Assembly: GCA_030704615.1 (NCBI GenBank)
Contig: CM060734.1
Coordinates: forward strand, 2,172,001 to 2,232,000
DNA length: 60,000 nucleotides
Direction of reading: 5' to 3'
Source of the DNA: Takakia lepidozioides
Lineage: Eukaryota; Streptophyta; Takakiopsida; Takakiales; Takakiaceae
Position numbers and translations under genes: made by a program. Position 1 is the first letter of the stretch. Every line of letters starts with the position of its first letter. Below, piece after piece: positions 9,215-20,654 of the stretch. The notes beneath the pieces are model-generated. The model saw only the letters and a program-made list of their open reading frames with translations. It was not told where the DNA came from and ran no database searches.

Positions 9215-10285
9215 CACCTCAGGACTCTGATATTGCTGACTCTGAGATATTGATGTGGACAGACACATTGTAGAAATGAGACCACAAATTGTAAACAGTG
9301 GTTACAACAGTTCTTGAATACAATGAAACTCAACACACAGAAGTGAGGGACGATGGGTTGTTTTATTGATCGAACACGGTGTGTCACATTTAGCAACTCC
9401 AAACAAATCTAAGCCCTTCCGCCTTCTACATGGGCGTCACCAAGTCGACGGAACTTCGATAGCCCTCAAAACAAGCTCATTACTGACGCGGCACCTCCAG
9501 GTAAACTGCAATGCGGCCGTTCTGGTGCCCTTGGTGGAGCTGACGACAATGTCATGCCCATCAATGATACCACCATCATACATTGACAAGGTCACTGTGG
9601 GCCTCATGTGCCCGTGCAATTCGTCTTCGCAACTCAGCTGAATGTCTCCATACACTGGAAGAGCGGAGTGAACTCCACGAATATAATTTTCCCCGGTGCC
9701 GTCCTCCCTGGTCCACTGGCAGCAGTTCCAGCGCCAAAGCGAGGCCGTGCCTGATCTGTCCGGCATCCCATTCGAGCTTGTATATCGAGGTCAACAATTT
9801 TCAGGACCCACGGACTGCATTGACCCTCGCCCTCACCTCGCTCAAAGCGGTAATAGCCCTCCAAATACTCCATTGCGCGCAAAGACTCCTGCTTGATTCC
9901 ACAAGCGTCAGTGAAAACAGAGAGCCACACAATGATGTCTCCTGATTTTGGTTTGAACATCGCATAATCGTGGCCATGATAAGGGCAGTCAGCAGGATTG
10001 CGGCGGCACGACATCCTTGCAAAAGATTAGCGGAGTACGCTCAATGATAGCAGCTCCCGGATGGAGGAGACAGCAGCGCGGTGGCTGGAAGTAGTTCAAG
10101 GACATGACAATGTGTTTGCAAATGCTGCAATTCCTCACTAACACTCCAGGGCACATTTAAATTCCCCCCCTACAGAAACCTGCACGGATGAAGATTGGCT
10201 GCTCCATGAATGTAGCCGTTTCAGTTTCCTTCCATGCCATGCAAACTATGGGCCGTAAGTGTCAGGTGGGCCTATAGCCACTCGA
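9215..10285. repeat. Left arm of a ~1.07-kb inverted repeat
   Basis: This block is the reverse complement of about 11,305-12,375. Both arms carry a small-cassette gene reading toward the outside of the repeat, plus flanks such as GGACAGACACATTGTAGAAA and the AGTGTCAGGTGGGCCTATAG block at the inner end. About 1.0 kb separates the arms. Divergence is low but includes small indels. Confidence 0.75.
9434..10014 (-). pseudogene. Small cassette protein, copy B (one-base frameshift)
   Basis: Reads on the minus strand from the ATG at 10014 (MSCRRNPADCPYHGHDYAM). It is very similar to copy D. The reading frame breaks near 9772 by a one-base deletion (after IVDLDI) and the rest of the protein (MPDRSGTASLWRW to EVPSTW) continues in another frame. 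The polyadenylation-type TTTATTGATCG lies downstream (about 9360). It is the minus-strand member of a divergent pair with copy C, sharing about 570 bases of upstream sequence (10,015-10,588). Confidence 0.65.
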
Positions 10286-10588
10286 GACGACGAAGTCCAT
10301 CCCCCCTTCGATGTAAATGCGGCGCCAAATTTCCATCCGGGGGATGGACTTCGGTGCCAGATTACAAACTATTCCCCGGGGATGAGAAAGAGGTAGCGGT
10401 TCATCCACCGCTGGCATGATGAACATGTTACACGATGATTGGTGGGTAGGTGGGACCCAGATGCTCCATTATTGGAGCCCGCACTGCTCTTCTGCTTCTC
10501 ATCATTTTGAAAATCAAAGGGCTTCGTTGCTGTCCGCAAGGTCATTGTCATCGGCATCAAAGACGTCCTCAAGTCCTCCTTTGCAAGG
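10015..10588. promoter_or_regulatory. Shared upstream region of divergent small-cassette genes
   Basis: No gene lies here. The stretch separates the divergent starts of copies B and C and contains a decayed palindrome (AATGCGGCGCCAAATT, about 10,315-10,330) in the same relative place as the one before copy A (4627-4650). A bidirectional promoter is inferred from layout only. Confidence 0.35.
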
Positions 10589-11023
10589 ATGTCGTGCTTC
10601 CGGAACCGGGACGACTACCCTTATGGAGGCTTCGATTATGCAATGTATTTGGCCACATTGGGAGACATCGTTATCAGGCACACAGTTTACACAGAAGATA
10701 GTGGGGCGAATGTGGAAACATTGTCAGCTTTTGATTATATCCCAGGCAACTACGCCTGTGAGCGGGGTGACGATCTTGGTCTGAGGAGTCCGGGGCTCCT
10801 GCGCATCCTTGATTCTGATTTTCCCAACTACGACGGGCACCCATGCAGAAGAATGCGCACTGCTATGCTGTCGCGGTGGAACTGCTGCCAGTGGACATCG
10901 GTAGAGTCCATAGGAGAGACGTATACTCCTGAAGGAGTGCGCTTGTCGCGGCCCTTTGCCTTGAGGGTTGGGGGTCGGGACGCAGAGGGGTTGCCCCTGT
11001 GGTGGGGGCGGTGGCAGCAATAG
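10589..11023 (+). pseudogene. Small cassette protein, copy C (3' end replaced by a repeat)
   Basis: Starts in the conserved context GCAAGGATGTCGTGC and follows copy A closely through SGDIVI-like (LGDIVIRHT), RTAMLSRWNCCQWT and GETYTPEGVRL. At about 10,947 the homology stops. The frame runs into a 344-base repeat, also present at about 49,455-49,815, and ends at 11,023. The last third (DGGMI and ELVLR blocks) is missing. Confidence 0.65.
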
Positions 11024-11292
11024 GTACGGGGGGCTGAAGCACCCTTGAGTGCCCAAGGCACTCAAGGAGGCGGAGGCGCTCACTAGGTGGAGCCCCGCAC
11101 ACCGGGTTGCAGTGGGGGTGGCTCCACAAGGGGTGGTGGTAGCTTAGTGGGACCTAGTGGGGGTGGCATAGGACTCACCATGGGGCAGAGACCTTGTGGT
11201 CGGAGTCGTGGGGAGTCTTGGGACTCACCACGGTCCAATGGGGCCGTGGTGGGTGGGCCAAGACTCACCGCGACTCATCACCGGGAATCGAG
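10947..11292 (+). repeat. 344-bp dispersed repeat (second copy at ~49.46-49.82 kb, inverted)
   Basis: The block begins GTCGCGGCCCTTTGCC and ends near ACCGGGAATCGAGG, matching the reverse complement of about 49,455-49,815. It is rich in GGGGGTGG and in repeats of GACTCACC and GGGACTC. It terminates small gene C here, while at 49 kb it abuts an LTR-like block, so it is probably an internal or terminal piece of a retroelement. No coding capacity is recognised. Confidence 0.7.
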
Positions 11293-11304
11293 GGGGGGGC
11301 TTGC

Positions 11305-12375
11305 TATTTCGAGTGGCTATAGGCCCACCTGGCACTTACTGCCCATACTTTGCATGGCAGGGAAGGAAACTGAAACGGCTACATTCATGGAGAAGCCAAT
11401 CTTCATCCGTGCAGGTTCCTGTCGGGGGGAAATTTAAATGTGCCCTGGAGTGTTTGTGAGGAATTGCAGCGTTTGCTTGAATTTCTTCCAGCCACCGCGC
11501 TGCTGCCTCCTCCATCCGGGAGCTGCTGTCATTGAGCGTACTCCGCTACTCTTTTTCAAGGATGCCGTGCCGCCAAAATCCTGCTGACTGCCCTTATCAT
11601 GGCCACGATTATGCTATGTTCAAACCAGAATCAGGAGACATCATTGTCTGGCTCTCTGTTTTCACAGACGCTTCTGGAATCAAGCGGGAGTCTTTGCGCG
11701 CAATGGAGTATCTGGAGGGCTATTACTGCTTTGAGCGAGGTGAGGGCGAGGGTCAATGCGGTCCGTGGGTCCTGAAAATTGTTGACCTCGATATACCAAG
11801 CTGGAATGGGATGCCGGACAGATCACGCACGGCCTCACTTTGGCGTTGGAACTGCTGCCAGTGGACCAGGGAGGACGGCACCGGGGAAAACTATATTCGT
11901 GGAGTTCACTCCGCTTTTCCAGTGTATGGAGACATTCGGCTGAGTTGCGAAGACGAATCGCACGGGCACATGAGGCCCACAGTGACCTTGTCAATGTATG
12001 ATGGTGGTATGATTGATGGGCATGACATTGTCGTCAGCTCCACCAAGGGCACCAGATCGACCGCATTGCAGTTTATCTCGAGGTGCTGCATCAGTAATGA
12101 GCTTGTTTTGAGGGTTATCGAAGTTCCGTCAACTTGGTGACGCCCATGTAGAAGAAGGAAGGGCTTAGATTTGTCTGGAGTTGCTAAATGTGAGACACCG
12201 TGTTCGATCAATAAAACAACCCATCGTACCTCACTTCTGTGTGCTTGTGTTTCATCGTGTTCAAGAACTGCCGTAATTGGCCCATTGTTTACAATTTGAG
12301 GTCTCATTTCTACAATGTGTCTGTCCATATGAATATACCGGAGTCAGCGATATCACAGTCCTGAGGTGAAGAAAA
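11305..12375. repeat. Right arm of the ~1.07-kb inverted repeat
   Basis: Reverse complement of about 9,215-10,285, carrying small-gene copy D and its polyadenylation region. The inner ends of the two arms both carry the GTGGCTATAGGCCCACCTG block, and the outer ends both carry the ACAATGTGTCTGTCC/TGAGGTGAAG block. Confidence 0.75.
11562..12140 (+). CDS. Small cassette protein, copy D (unknown family, 192 aa)
   Basis: Intact ORF from the ATG in TTTTTCAAGGATGCCGTGC. It shares with copy A: DYAM, SGDIIVW, FERG, RTASLWRWNCCQWT, GENY, PVYGDIR, YDGGMIDGHDIVV and ELVLRVIEVP. An insertion of about five residues distinguishes D and B (DESHGHMRPTVTLSM) from A. Cys-Cys in RWNCCQWT and a cluster of Trp and aromatic residues are invariant. 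No family is recognised; the protein looks like a compact beta fold. AATAAAAC at about 12,209 is a likely polyadenylation signal. It is the only intact copy in unit 2 and may be the functional one there. Confidence 0.6.
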   Translation: MPCRQNPADCPYHGHDYAMFKPESGDIIVWLSVFTDASGIKRESLRAMEYLEGYYCFERGEGEGQCGPWVLKIVDLDIPSWNGMPDRSRTASLWRWNCCQWTREDGTGENYIRGVHSAFPVYGDIRLSCEDESHGHMRPTVTLSMYDGGMIDGHDIVVSSTKGTRSTALQFISRCCISNELVLRVIEVPSTW

Positions 12376-12530
12376 TCCATCTATGAGTAATAACTGACAT
12401 CATCCAGATGCCCCTTTGGCTATTCTCTCCACGTCCTAGATCACTCATTTACTTTCGTCCCATTTTGCCCGTGTGGCTAATCCACGACGTCGCTCTCTGT
12501 ACCGTCACCCATAGCATGCATACTGTTTGA

Positions 12531-14199
12531 ATGTTTAAGTTACTCTCACTGAATGAAGTGGAGCGACGGTGGCCTACGCATGAGAAAGAACTGAAGGCGG
12601 TGGTGCATTGCCTTGAGCTTTGGCGCCACTATGTTGGTTCCAACCCGGTGAAGGTGTTCACGGACAATGTCACGGTGAAGTATTTTGCCACACAGCCTAA
12701 GTTGTCCCCAAAACAAATTAGGTGGCAAGACACTTTGGCAGTGTTCGACGTGGATATCCAGTACAAACCGGGACGGGACAATGTGGTGGCCGATGTTCTA
12801 AGTAGAAAGCAACAGCTCATGTTGGTGTACAGGGGCGAGACGGCGCTCCAAAGGAATATCCGGAAGGTTTACCGGAAGGATGAGATGGCGAAGTCCGTGA
12901 TGCGGAACTTGAGGTTGGGGGTTAAATCGCAGTTCCACTTGCACAATGGACTGCTTCGGTACAAGCAAAAGCGTCTCTATGTGCCGAAGGTAGGGATCAG
13001 ATATAGTCTCTTGAGAGAATGCCACGATGGCCCGCTTGCGGGCCACGACGGAGCCAAGAGCACCGCGACATTCTTGAAGAAAGAGTATTTCTGGCCCAAA
13101 CTAAGGGAGGAGGCCGAGGAGTATGTCAAGACATGCACCACATGCCAACAAAACTGGAGCGAGTACAAAAAGCAAGCGGGGTTGTTACCATCTTTACCGA
13201 TTCCAGAGAGGTCTTGGGAGAGTGTCTCAATGGATTTCATTTTTTGCTTTGCCGCTGTCAAAAGGATTTGATGCGATCATGGTGGTGGTGGATAGGTTCA
13301 GTAAAATGGGCCATTTCATCCCCACCAAGGAAACGGCAACGGACGCAGGAGACGGGGCAACTTTACTTCGCCCACGTCTTCAAGCATCATGGACTCCCAA
13401 AGGACATTGTTTCAGACCGCGATCCAAAGTTTACACGTAAATTTTGGAGGGCACTTTGGAAGAAAATGGGGACGAGGCTCAAAATGAGCACGGCCTTCCG
13501 ACCTACAATAGACGGCCAAACGGAAAGAGTGAACTCCGTGGTGAAGCAGATTTTGCGGAATTATGTGTCGGCAGACCAGTCGGACTGGGTGGAGCATTTG
13601 GATGCGGCAAGGTTATGTTATAATAACACAGAACACTCCGCAATGGGAGTTTCCCCTTTCGTATTGGTCTATGGAAAAGCACCTCTGGTGCCGACAAGTT
13701 GGGCCGCCCAGGACGGTGTGGAGCCGGCAACAGCAGCGGTGCTGGAAAAACGCGAGCGTTTGTTGGAGCTCGCAAAGTACAACATTGCCAAAGCTAGGAA
13801 ACGGTATGAATGGCAGGCGAATCGGAAGCGGAGGGAAGTTAAGTTTGAGGCAGGCATGGAGGTCTGGTTGAACATCAAGAATTTTCAACTACCTCCGGAA
13901 GTGAGTCTGAAGTTGTACCTCCGTATGCGGGGCCCTTTCGCATCCGGAAGGTTATGAATGAGAATGTGTATGAATTGGAGCTGCCGGCAAACAGCAAGGT
14001 GCATCCAGTATTCCACGTTTCCCTTTTGAAGCCTTACTTAAAAAATGAAGCGCGTCCGAATCGGCATCAAATGTTGCGTCCGCCACCTGTGTTGTTGAAT
14101 CATGACAATGAACCCAAGTACGAGGTGGAGGCAGTGCTTAAGTCGAGGAGGTTCAAGAATCGAGAAACGGAGTATCTCCTGAAATGGAAGGGCTATTGA
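12531..14199 (+). pseudogene. Chromodomain Ty3/gypsy retrotransposon fragment (RNase H, integrase, chromodomain)
   Basis: Frame 1 (12,531-13,271) reads RNase H (ERRWPTHEKELKAVVHCLELW; VFTDN; PGRDNVVADVLSRK) and then the integrase zinc finger (HDGPLAGHDGAKST, then CTTCQQNW). A frameshift near 13,250 moves to another frame (13,350-13,950) with the integrase core (HHGLPKDIVSDRDPKFT; FRPTIDGQTERVN). A second shift near 13,930 leads to ELPANSKVHPVFHVSLLKPY and a chromodomain start EVEAVLKSRRFKNRETEYLL ending at KWKGY and a stop. This is the gene order of a chromovirus. Gag, protease and most of the reverse transcriptase are absent, so the element is a dead fragment. Confidence 0.9.
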
Positions 14200-17100
14200 C
14201 AAGCCTTGAGCGCGCGCGGTCAGGGTGACGACATATTAGTCTAGGGGGGTCGTGGTAAGTTGCGGTGTAGGTTGGGCTCACTGAACCGCCTACCCGACTG
14301 CGGTTAGTGCAGGGGGTCCGTGGTCGTACATGGTGGCTATGATCACTATCTAAGTCCTACCGACAAAGAGAAATCACGTACTCCTCTTCACAGGGCGAGT
14401 TTGCGTTTCTAAGTCCTACGGCATCCTACAATCTACTCAGTAACTGCCTTCCAAGTCTTTGTGTTTTATTGTCTAATTCCTACCGCCTATAGCCGGGACA
14501 TGTTTTAATCCCTTCACAAGGCACCTGCCGAGCCTAGGAAGAAGAGGGAAAATCTTCCTCTCCCAATGCCTTTCCTTCACCGAGTGCTTAAGTTCAAGTC
14601 ATCTCTGATGGAAGGGCCAACGCTTCCTACCCCAGTGCCTAAAATATTTTGTCTTAGCAAAGGAGTGGCCAAAATACTTATCATAATCCAATAGGTTCAC
14701 CAAGTTCAATAAGGTGGTTCTAAGCCCCTCAACTCAATAAGTTCAATCAGTTTAATCAACGCCCTTTAGGCTATAACATGCACTACGTGCATCTATCCTA
14801 TTTAAGCAATTTCGCAAATCAGAAATGCTGGAAAATAAAAGAAATTAAAAAAATCAGGAAAAATACCTCCCCTATGGGAAATCATGTGGGGAATCCAAAG
14901 ATACCCTTGGCGCCTAAAGATGCCATTGGGAACCCTGTGGGAACCCAATGAGAACCGAGGAACACCCAGGAACCGTTCCCTGCCGTGGGGAACTGCCGCG
15001 GCCCTATCGGATGAATGAATCTCGCTGAGAGCTCATCCCTGCCACTACATTCGTTAGTCCAGAACATACATGCGTAAATAATAAAATAACCACTGGTGGT
15101 GGGTCCAAGCCAGATTTCACTCCTTTACATTATTTTAAGGCGCTGGTGCGCTTTCCCTTCGTGGAAAAAGTCATCCTCTACCTTGGGCTCTGACAAAAAG
15201 GCGCACTGTAGCTGAGTTCTTAGGACATAATACTTTCTCTCCTCCCTTGTCTCTCCAGGTCTCCGCCTCTAGCTCACTGCTCACAGGCCCGCTTGGCTCT
15301 CTCTTGGAGTCATAAGAACGCTCCCCTTCAAGGCTACGTCCTCCCAAAATCCTAGATTTTATCTACCACTGGCGCCTTAGATAATGGCTCATAACCCTTA
15401 GAGGGGTATAAATTGAATCTAATAGCTAAAGGTAAGAATACCCCCCTTTAAGGGAATTTGCAGACGCATTGCCCGCTAGGTAAAACGCCCCCGCCACGTG
15501 GCGGGGCGCAACTCCTCGCGTTGCGGTTAACGCCGGCGTCCGTCGGTCCGTCTCAGCTTTCGGTTATCCCGCAGGTAAAGACCCGCACCCTGCTCGCATG
15601 CTTCAGGGCCTCACGCCTGAGCCACGCGGCTGATATACTTGATTTCATGTCGACTTAAGGTCAGCGCTGGGGCCCCGCTCCCCGTACGTCGTGGCTGGGC
15701 CTCCACGCTTTTAGTAATCGAGTGCCTACTCTCTAGGCGCAGCACCCGGGCTCCTCCCGGGCTGCTCGCGACCTTGGGGCAGCTGCTGTCAAGCGAAATC
15801 AGTCTGCCCAAACCCCAAGACAAAAAAATACAACCCACCCTCCCCTAGGCCTCCATGGCTTGCTAGTGGGGGGGGGGGAATTAGCACATAGTGGCCTTAT
15901 AGTGGGGCCTTATATCATAGATCCAGCCTACTGGCCTACCTTTGCCAGAGCTCGCTATATTTCAAATTAGTAATCAAACACAAAGATTCATTCTTCAAAC
16001 AATTCAAATACAAGCCTCTATTGGTACCCTTTCCAATAGGCTATGGGGTTCTTCCCCTTGTCAATTCTAGACATGAAATAGTGGGATTCCACAATGCACT
16101 CTCCTCTTTTGAAGAGCCTGAATCAGATTTTCAACTTCAAGCTTTGCTTGGAAAATAAATGAATCACATACATAAATGGTGAAATGGTAAGATGGGATCA
16201 ATCTTTCTATGCGAGAGTGCTTGGGATGCTCTATCGACTCAAATAATGGTACTCTATGCGGCTCCACTTGGGCTCTCGTCCAGAAGTCCACACCAGCCCC
16301 TCCTACTCGTCCTCAAGTCACTTTCCTCTACATGAAATTGTCCTCTTCCTTCACAAATGAAATGGCTCAAAGGCCCACAAGCTAGGCCACTTGCCTTAGC
16401 TCACAAGAATTCTTCCTAACTAGGGAGCTTCAAGCTCCACTCCCTAGGATCTAGCCTCCTCAAGCCTCAAACTAACAACACTACAACAACAAGAGGAAAA
16501 TAAACAAGAGAAAGAACTAGATGAAGAACAAGGGAAGCCTTGCCCTTCTTTTATACTGTTTTTGAGCCTAATAAACTAATGGAAAATATTCATTAAACTA
16601 TTGTTTCCTTGGAGGATCTATAATATAATATTCAACATGGATGAAAAGTCTTAGAGGCAAATGAAAGCTGGCTTTTCATCCATCCAATTGGATGACCAGT
16701 TGGCGCGAGTTGTCATTTCATCCATCCAGCTCCTCAAGGCGAATTCCAGGATTTTTCATCCATCCAAGAAGTAGAAATGCAAATAATAGGCCCCGTGAGT
16801 GCCGTCGACTCAATAATTTGGCCCTGCTGCTAATCAGCTCCATAAATCACCAAATTTGGTGAGAAACTACAGTTATATACCCCGTATCAACCTGTAAATA
16901 TTCAGCTCCATCGGTGGTAAAAAGTTGCGCTTCTCGCCATTCGTCATATTTTCGCTACACACAGATTTTGTGGTATTTTTGGAAATAAAATCTCTGGTGA
17001 TGGCTTTGGGGTCTTTGACTCTGCCACTGAGTCATAGGTTGTCCGGAGTCCCCTCCAGTTGTCCCACACTGCTAACAAGTCCACGCTTCGCCGTTTGAAG

Positions 17101-17950
17101 TCGTCCTGACCTGCTGTCATTCCGATGCGGCCAATTGCTTTGTTGCGATATTTCATCGTTGTACATGTCGCTGCCACCAATTGCCAAGCTCATCGCCATG
17201 TGTTCCTACTGGACTTGAAAGGCGGGAGAAAAGAGAGATCAAAATCTGGGACTGGAACAGTCGTCCTGTATTGTTTGAACAGGATTAACTTGCCGTTTCC
17301 GGTACCGAATTGGCAGCCTAATCTGCTATCGATGCAGCTTCCTACGGTCATGTTGACGCCAAAGTTCCACTCCATGGTCGTCGCAGACACTGTCTAATTT
17401 CCTACGTGCTTTACCAACGATTTCCAGACAACTAACAAACTAACCTGTTTTGGCAGTACAATGCCGAAACCGCTTGTCTTATGATCAAAAACGATCTGAA
17501 AAGAAAAGTGTACCAATATATGCATCTACAGCTATCATCAAGTGGAGGCAACTTGGGTGCGTGCCTCAGAAATGGGAAACGCATCCGAGACGGTTGTAGC
17601 TTTCGAAGGGCGACCTCAAAAGCGGAAGAAGCGTTGATGGGGACATCAACCTTGGATTGTGGGGAAATGCATGCTTAGTCCGGCTTAGCTAGCTCAGGAA
17701 CCCGATTGCAAAAACTTGTGTTGTACAATTTTTTTTATAAATGAAATGGTTTCCAAATGTTGTGCTTCCTATTTTGTTTGGATTGGTGATGCATGGTATG
17801 GTTGGCCAGTGTGTAGAATGTATGCTAGCTTACAAAAGTGGGAGAGGTAAATTGGATTAATCGTGTGTTTGCGCAGTGCCGAAATCGGGTGACTCCCATC
17901 CAAGGGGCAAAGAAACTTGCGCCATCTTTGGGAGTTCACGTGCTAGTGCG
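14200..17950. other. Non-coding stretch with retroelement-like debris
   Basis: No gene is supported. Noted items: a GACTGCGGTT/GAACCGCC region at about 14,280-14,310; TCCTACCG repeats at about 14,370-14,480; a perfect palindrome CCCGCCACGTGGCGGG containing a G-box at about 15,490-15,506; a poly-G run at about 15,868. Short ORFs (up to 90 codons, for example 17,125-17,397) have no recognisable features. Parts may be LTRs of decayed elements, but I found no matching pair by eye. Confidence 0.4.
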
Positions 17951-18417
17951 CACCTGGCACGTGCGCGTACTATAACTGCGCTACCGAGGGGGTTGCCTTG
18001 TAGTGCGGGCTAACGCGGAAGCTATGTGCTTCCGTTCACGTACTATAATCGTGTAGCCTCGGGACGAAGTCATAGTGCGGCTTCGGCGTGTTCCTGTATC
18101 TCAGGCCAGCATTCCAAGGTGGACCCAATTGTAGTGATAGGGTGCACGTTGGTTCAAGGTTATCTTCCTAGTCAAAAAGGGTTCAAGGAACCTTTGCTCA
18201 AGGTGATGCCAAAAAACGACATCATGAGCAGTCGCAAGTAATGTTGTTGCAGTAAGGCGATTCGAGCCTTGGGGAGGATCATTCCTTGGCCTTGAAGTAG
18301 GCCAAGAAGAGTGCACTGGGTGGAGCTTGAGATGCTCCACCCTTGGCCGGGACTTGGAGGAAGTCAGCCGAACTAGCTAGTGGAGAGTAGAGTCAAGTGG
18401 GGGTCTGGTTCTTTGCC

Positions 18418-18650
18418 ATGGGACCCCATGGTACGGAAACAAACTCCTTAATGTAGACGCCACAACTTGAGGGTCGAGTGGTCGAGTGGTCGAGTGGGAG
18501 TATGAGGGGGACCGTTATGCCCCGGTGAGCAGCCGAAGCTCCGAGTTGGCTCGACGGCCAGTTTGGGAGTTAGGCGCGCGCATCAAAGCGAGTAACTATG
18601 ACTTGAAGGGGAGCTTATCGAAGTGAGGTGCGCGACAGTATTGCTATCGA
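18418..18650 (+). repeat. LTR-like repeat block (inverted copy at ~49.09-49.22 kb)
   Basis: About 130 bases from GGGGGACCGTTATGCC to GAAGTGAGGTGCGCGACA match the reverse complement of about 49,090-49,225. In the 49-kb copy the start reads GGGGGACTGTTATGTCC, that is, a polypurine-like run followed by TG, and the end is ACA. That makes a short LTR plausible. It lies right before an integrase remnant here. Confidence 0.55.
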
Positions 18651-19032
18651 AGAGCGTCTAGGCGATAGTATGTCCCTATCGGCTCGTCTGTTGCAGCTAG
18701 TTAAGTTGGATGAACTTCGTCGCCAAGCGTTACAAACCATTGAAGACACCCAATTGCGGCGGAAGGACTATTATGATAGCCGTCTTAAGACTAAAACGTT
18801 TAAAACTCAGGATCTGGTCCTTCTTTATGAGAGTCAATTTCAAAAGTTTCCTGGCAAATTAAAGATTTATTGGTCCATATTGCGTAGTGGAAGTTTTTCC
18901 AAATGGCTAAATTCAATTGGCTACACAATGGAGATCCTCTGCTCACTTGCATTAATGGCGATCGCCTCAAATTATTTTATCCTTAAAAGCTTCTGGGGGC
19001 AAAATCTAGGTTACAGTCGGGGGAGGGGTTAG
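18628..19032 (+). pseudogene. Ty3/gypsy integrase C-terminal remnant
   Basis: The protein LLQLVKLDELRRQALQTIED followed by RRKDYYDSRL and FKTQDLVLLYESQFQKFPGK is the typical region after the catalytic core of gypsy integrases. There a helix around a conserved YD precedes the GDLVLLY...KLxxxWxGPF block. The GPF part is degraded. The frame starts inside the flanking repeat. It is a fragment only; no catalytic residues are present. Confidence 0.65.
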
Positions 19033-19330
19033 TTTTTATTTTTATTTTTATGGTGCCATCATTAGTTGGTTAGAACGCCGCCGCCATTTTCAGCCGACAG
19101 ACAGGACAGTTATGATAGACGGTTAGCTTCATAGATTACGGCGGAACGATCATATCGGCGAATGCCAGCTGTTAGGTTAAGCCATCCTGTATAATAGATA
19201 GGAGTGGGGCCGCTCCTTCCATTCTCGTTTCATTGCTCTGCATTGTCTTTCTTTGGCTTTGGTAGTCTGTTTTAAGTGTTGAAAGAGAGCTCTGCTATAG
19301 AATGAGTGCTTCTTGAGATAGAGACGAGTG
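19030..19330 (+). repeat. Probable LTR with promoter-like sequence
   Basis: A purine-rich tract GGGGGAGGGG (about 19,019-19,028) ends the integrase remnant. It is followed by about 300 bases with TATAATAGATAGG at about 19,190 and no coding capacity, and then the gag-like reading frame begins. The layout is that of an LTR between a pol end and a gag start, but its partner LTR is not identified. Confidence 0.4.
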
Positions 19331-19429
19331 ATCAGAATGGTGAAGAGGGCTGCTCAGCCGCCACTGCCGGGACCAGTCTCGATGATGGCAGGAGAGTTGA
19401 GGATTTGTGACCTTCCTGTGATTCTTGGC

Positions 19430-20520
19430 AATCGGGAGCAGAAGGCCCTGTGGCGGCAAGCAGGGATGTTGGAGTTCTTGCTTTTGACTGCGAAGGGTTT
19501 GCCACCACAATAATGCAATTCTACAATTCTTATGATTCTAGCGCGAAGAGTGGGATAGTCAATGGGATTGAGATCGTGATTGATGCACGTACTATTACAG
19601 AGGTCTTGCTATTGCCCTCAGCGGAACATGAAGTCGATAGTTTTAAGGATGAGTCTTTTGATCCTGAAAGCCATTTCAAGGAGAATGCTTTCAATCAGTC
19701 GGAGGGTTGGGCAATTGCCAAAGCAATCAGTCCATAGCTGATGGAATGGATGAAGTTCGCTGCGAGTCGATTGACATTAAAAAGGGTAGCTACTTACATA
19801 GCCCGTTCGCAATTGAACTCTGTAGTGGCGACATAATTTCTTGGGTTACAAATCAACTGGGCAGAGTTTGTTTGTGGCAAGATTCATGAGGAGGTGGTGT
19901 TGAAGCGGAGGGGTGGGAAAACTGACATTCTCTACTGTGCGACCTATTTGTCCATGCTTTTGCAACATCGATTGACAGTTCCCCCTCCCTCTGATGAGGA
20001 TGATACCCGAGTGATTGATAGACTGGAATCCAGTAAGGCAAAGGAGAAAGACATGGCAGTAGTCAATACCAGTAAAGCAATTGTTACAACCACTGGCAAG
20101 GATGTGGGAAGCCAGACTTCTTTTGTAGCGAGACTTCGTGATTTGGTTCTTGGTCTTCAGGAAGTGGCAGCAGAAGCCATTGACAATGACGATGTGCAAA
20201 AAGAGTTGACAAAATTAAAAGTCACACACACTGCAACCCTATCGCGCAATCAACAGTTGGAACTTGCTTGGGAGGATGCAAAGAAGAAGTTAGAGGCAGA
20301 TGCAAAAGGTGTTCACAAATTGCAGGAGCAATGGAAGATGAAGGAAACCCAATACTAGAAGGCAATCGCCGATAAGGATGCAGTGATTACAATGTAGACA
20401 GAGCGATCAAAATTCAAAGAGAATTGGATTGCTGAGTTGGAAAAACAACTGGCTGAGGTGGCTAAACAGGTCACTGAATTGGAGAAACGTCTTGCAATAG
20501 CAGAGAATCCTGAAGCATGA
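19430..20520 (+). pseudogene. Gag-like / plant-transposon protein region with coiled coil
   Basis: Broken frames at 19,450-19,737 and 19,894-20,358 read QFYNSYDSSAKSG, then VNGIEIVIDARTITEVLLLP, later LQINWAEFVCGKIHEEVVLK and CATYLSMLLQHRLTVPPP. This is the pattern of the widespread putative plant transposon domain that precedes coiled-coil segments in plant LTR elements. A Glu/Lys-rich heptad region follows (about 20,160-20,520; WEDAKKKLEADAKGVHKLQ, then ELEKQLAEVAKQVTELEKR) with internal TAG stops at about 20,356, 20,396 and 20,562. Assignment is from pattern memory, so moderate. Confidence 0.5.
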
Positions 20521-20654
20521 TATGTAGCATTGCAAGAGGAGTTTGATACCTATCATAACATGTAGACAGGGGAGATGAATGTCATGGAGGAAACAATAAA
20601 GGCACAGATGACAGAGTTGCAAGATTTTGAGAACTCGGTGTCAAACCTGCAGAG

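Noticed and set aside
17125-17397. 90-codon ORF with overlapping minus-strand ORF of 66 codons
   Set aside because: No motif, no splice partners, and both strands open; not enough to call a gene.
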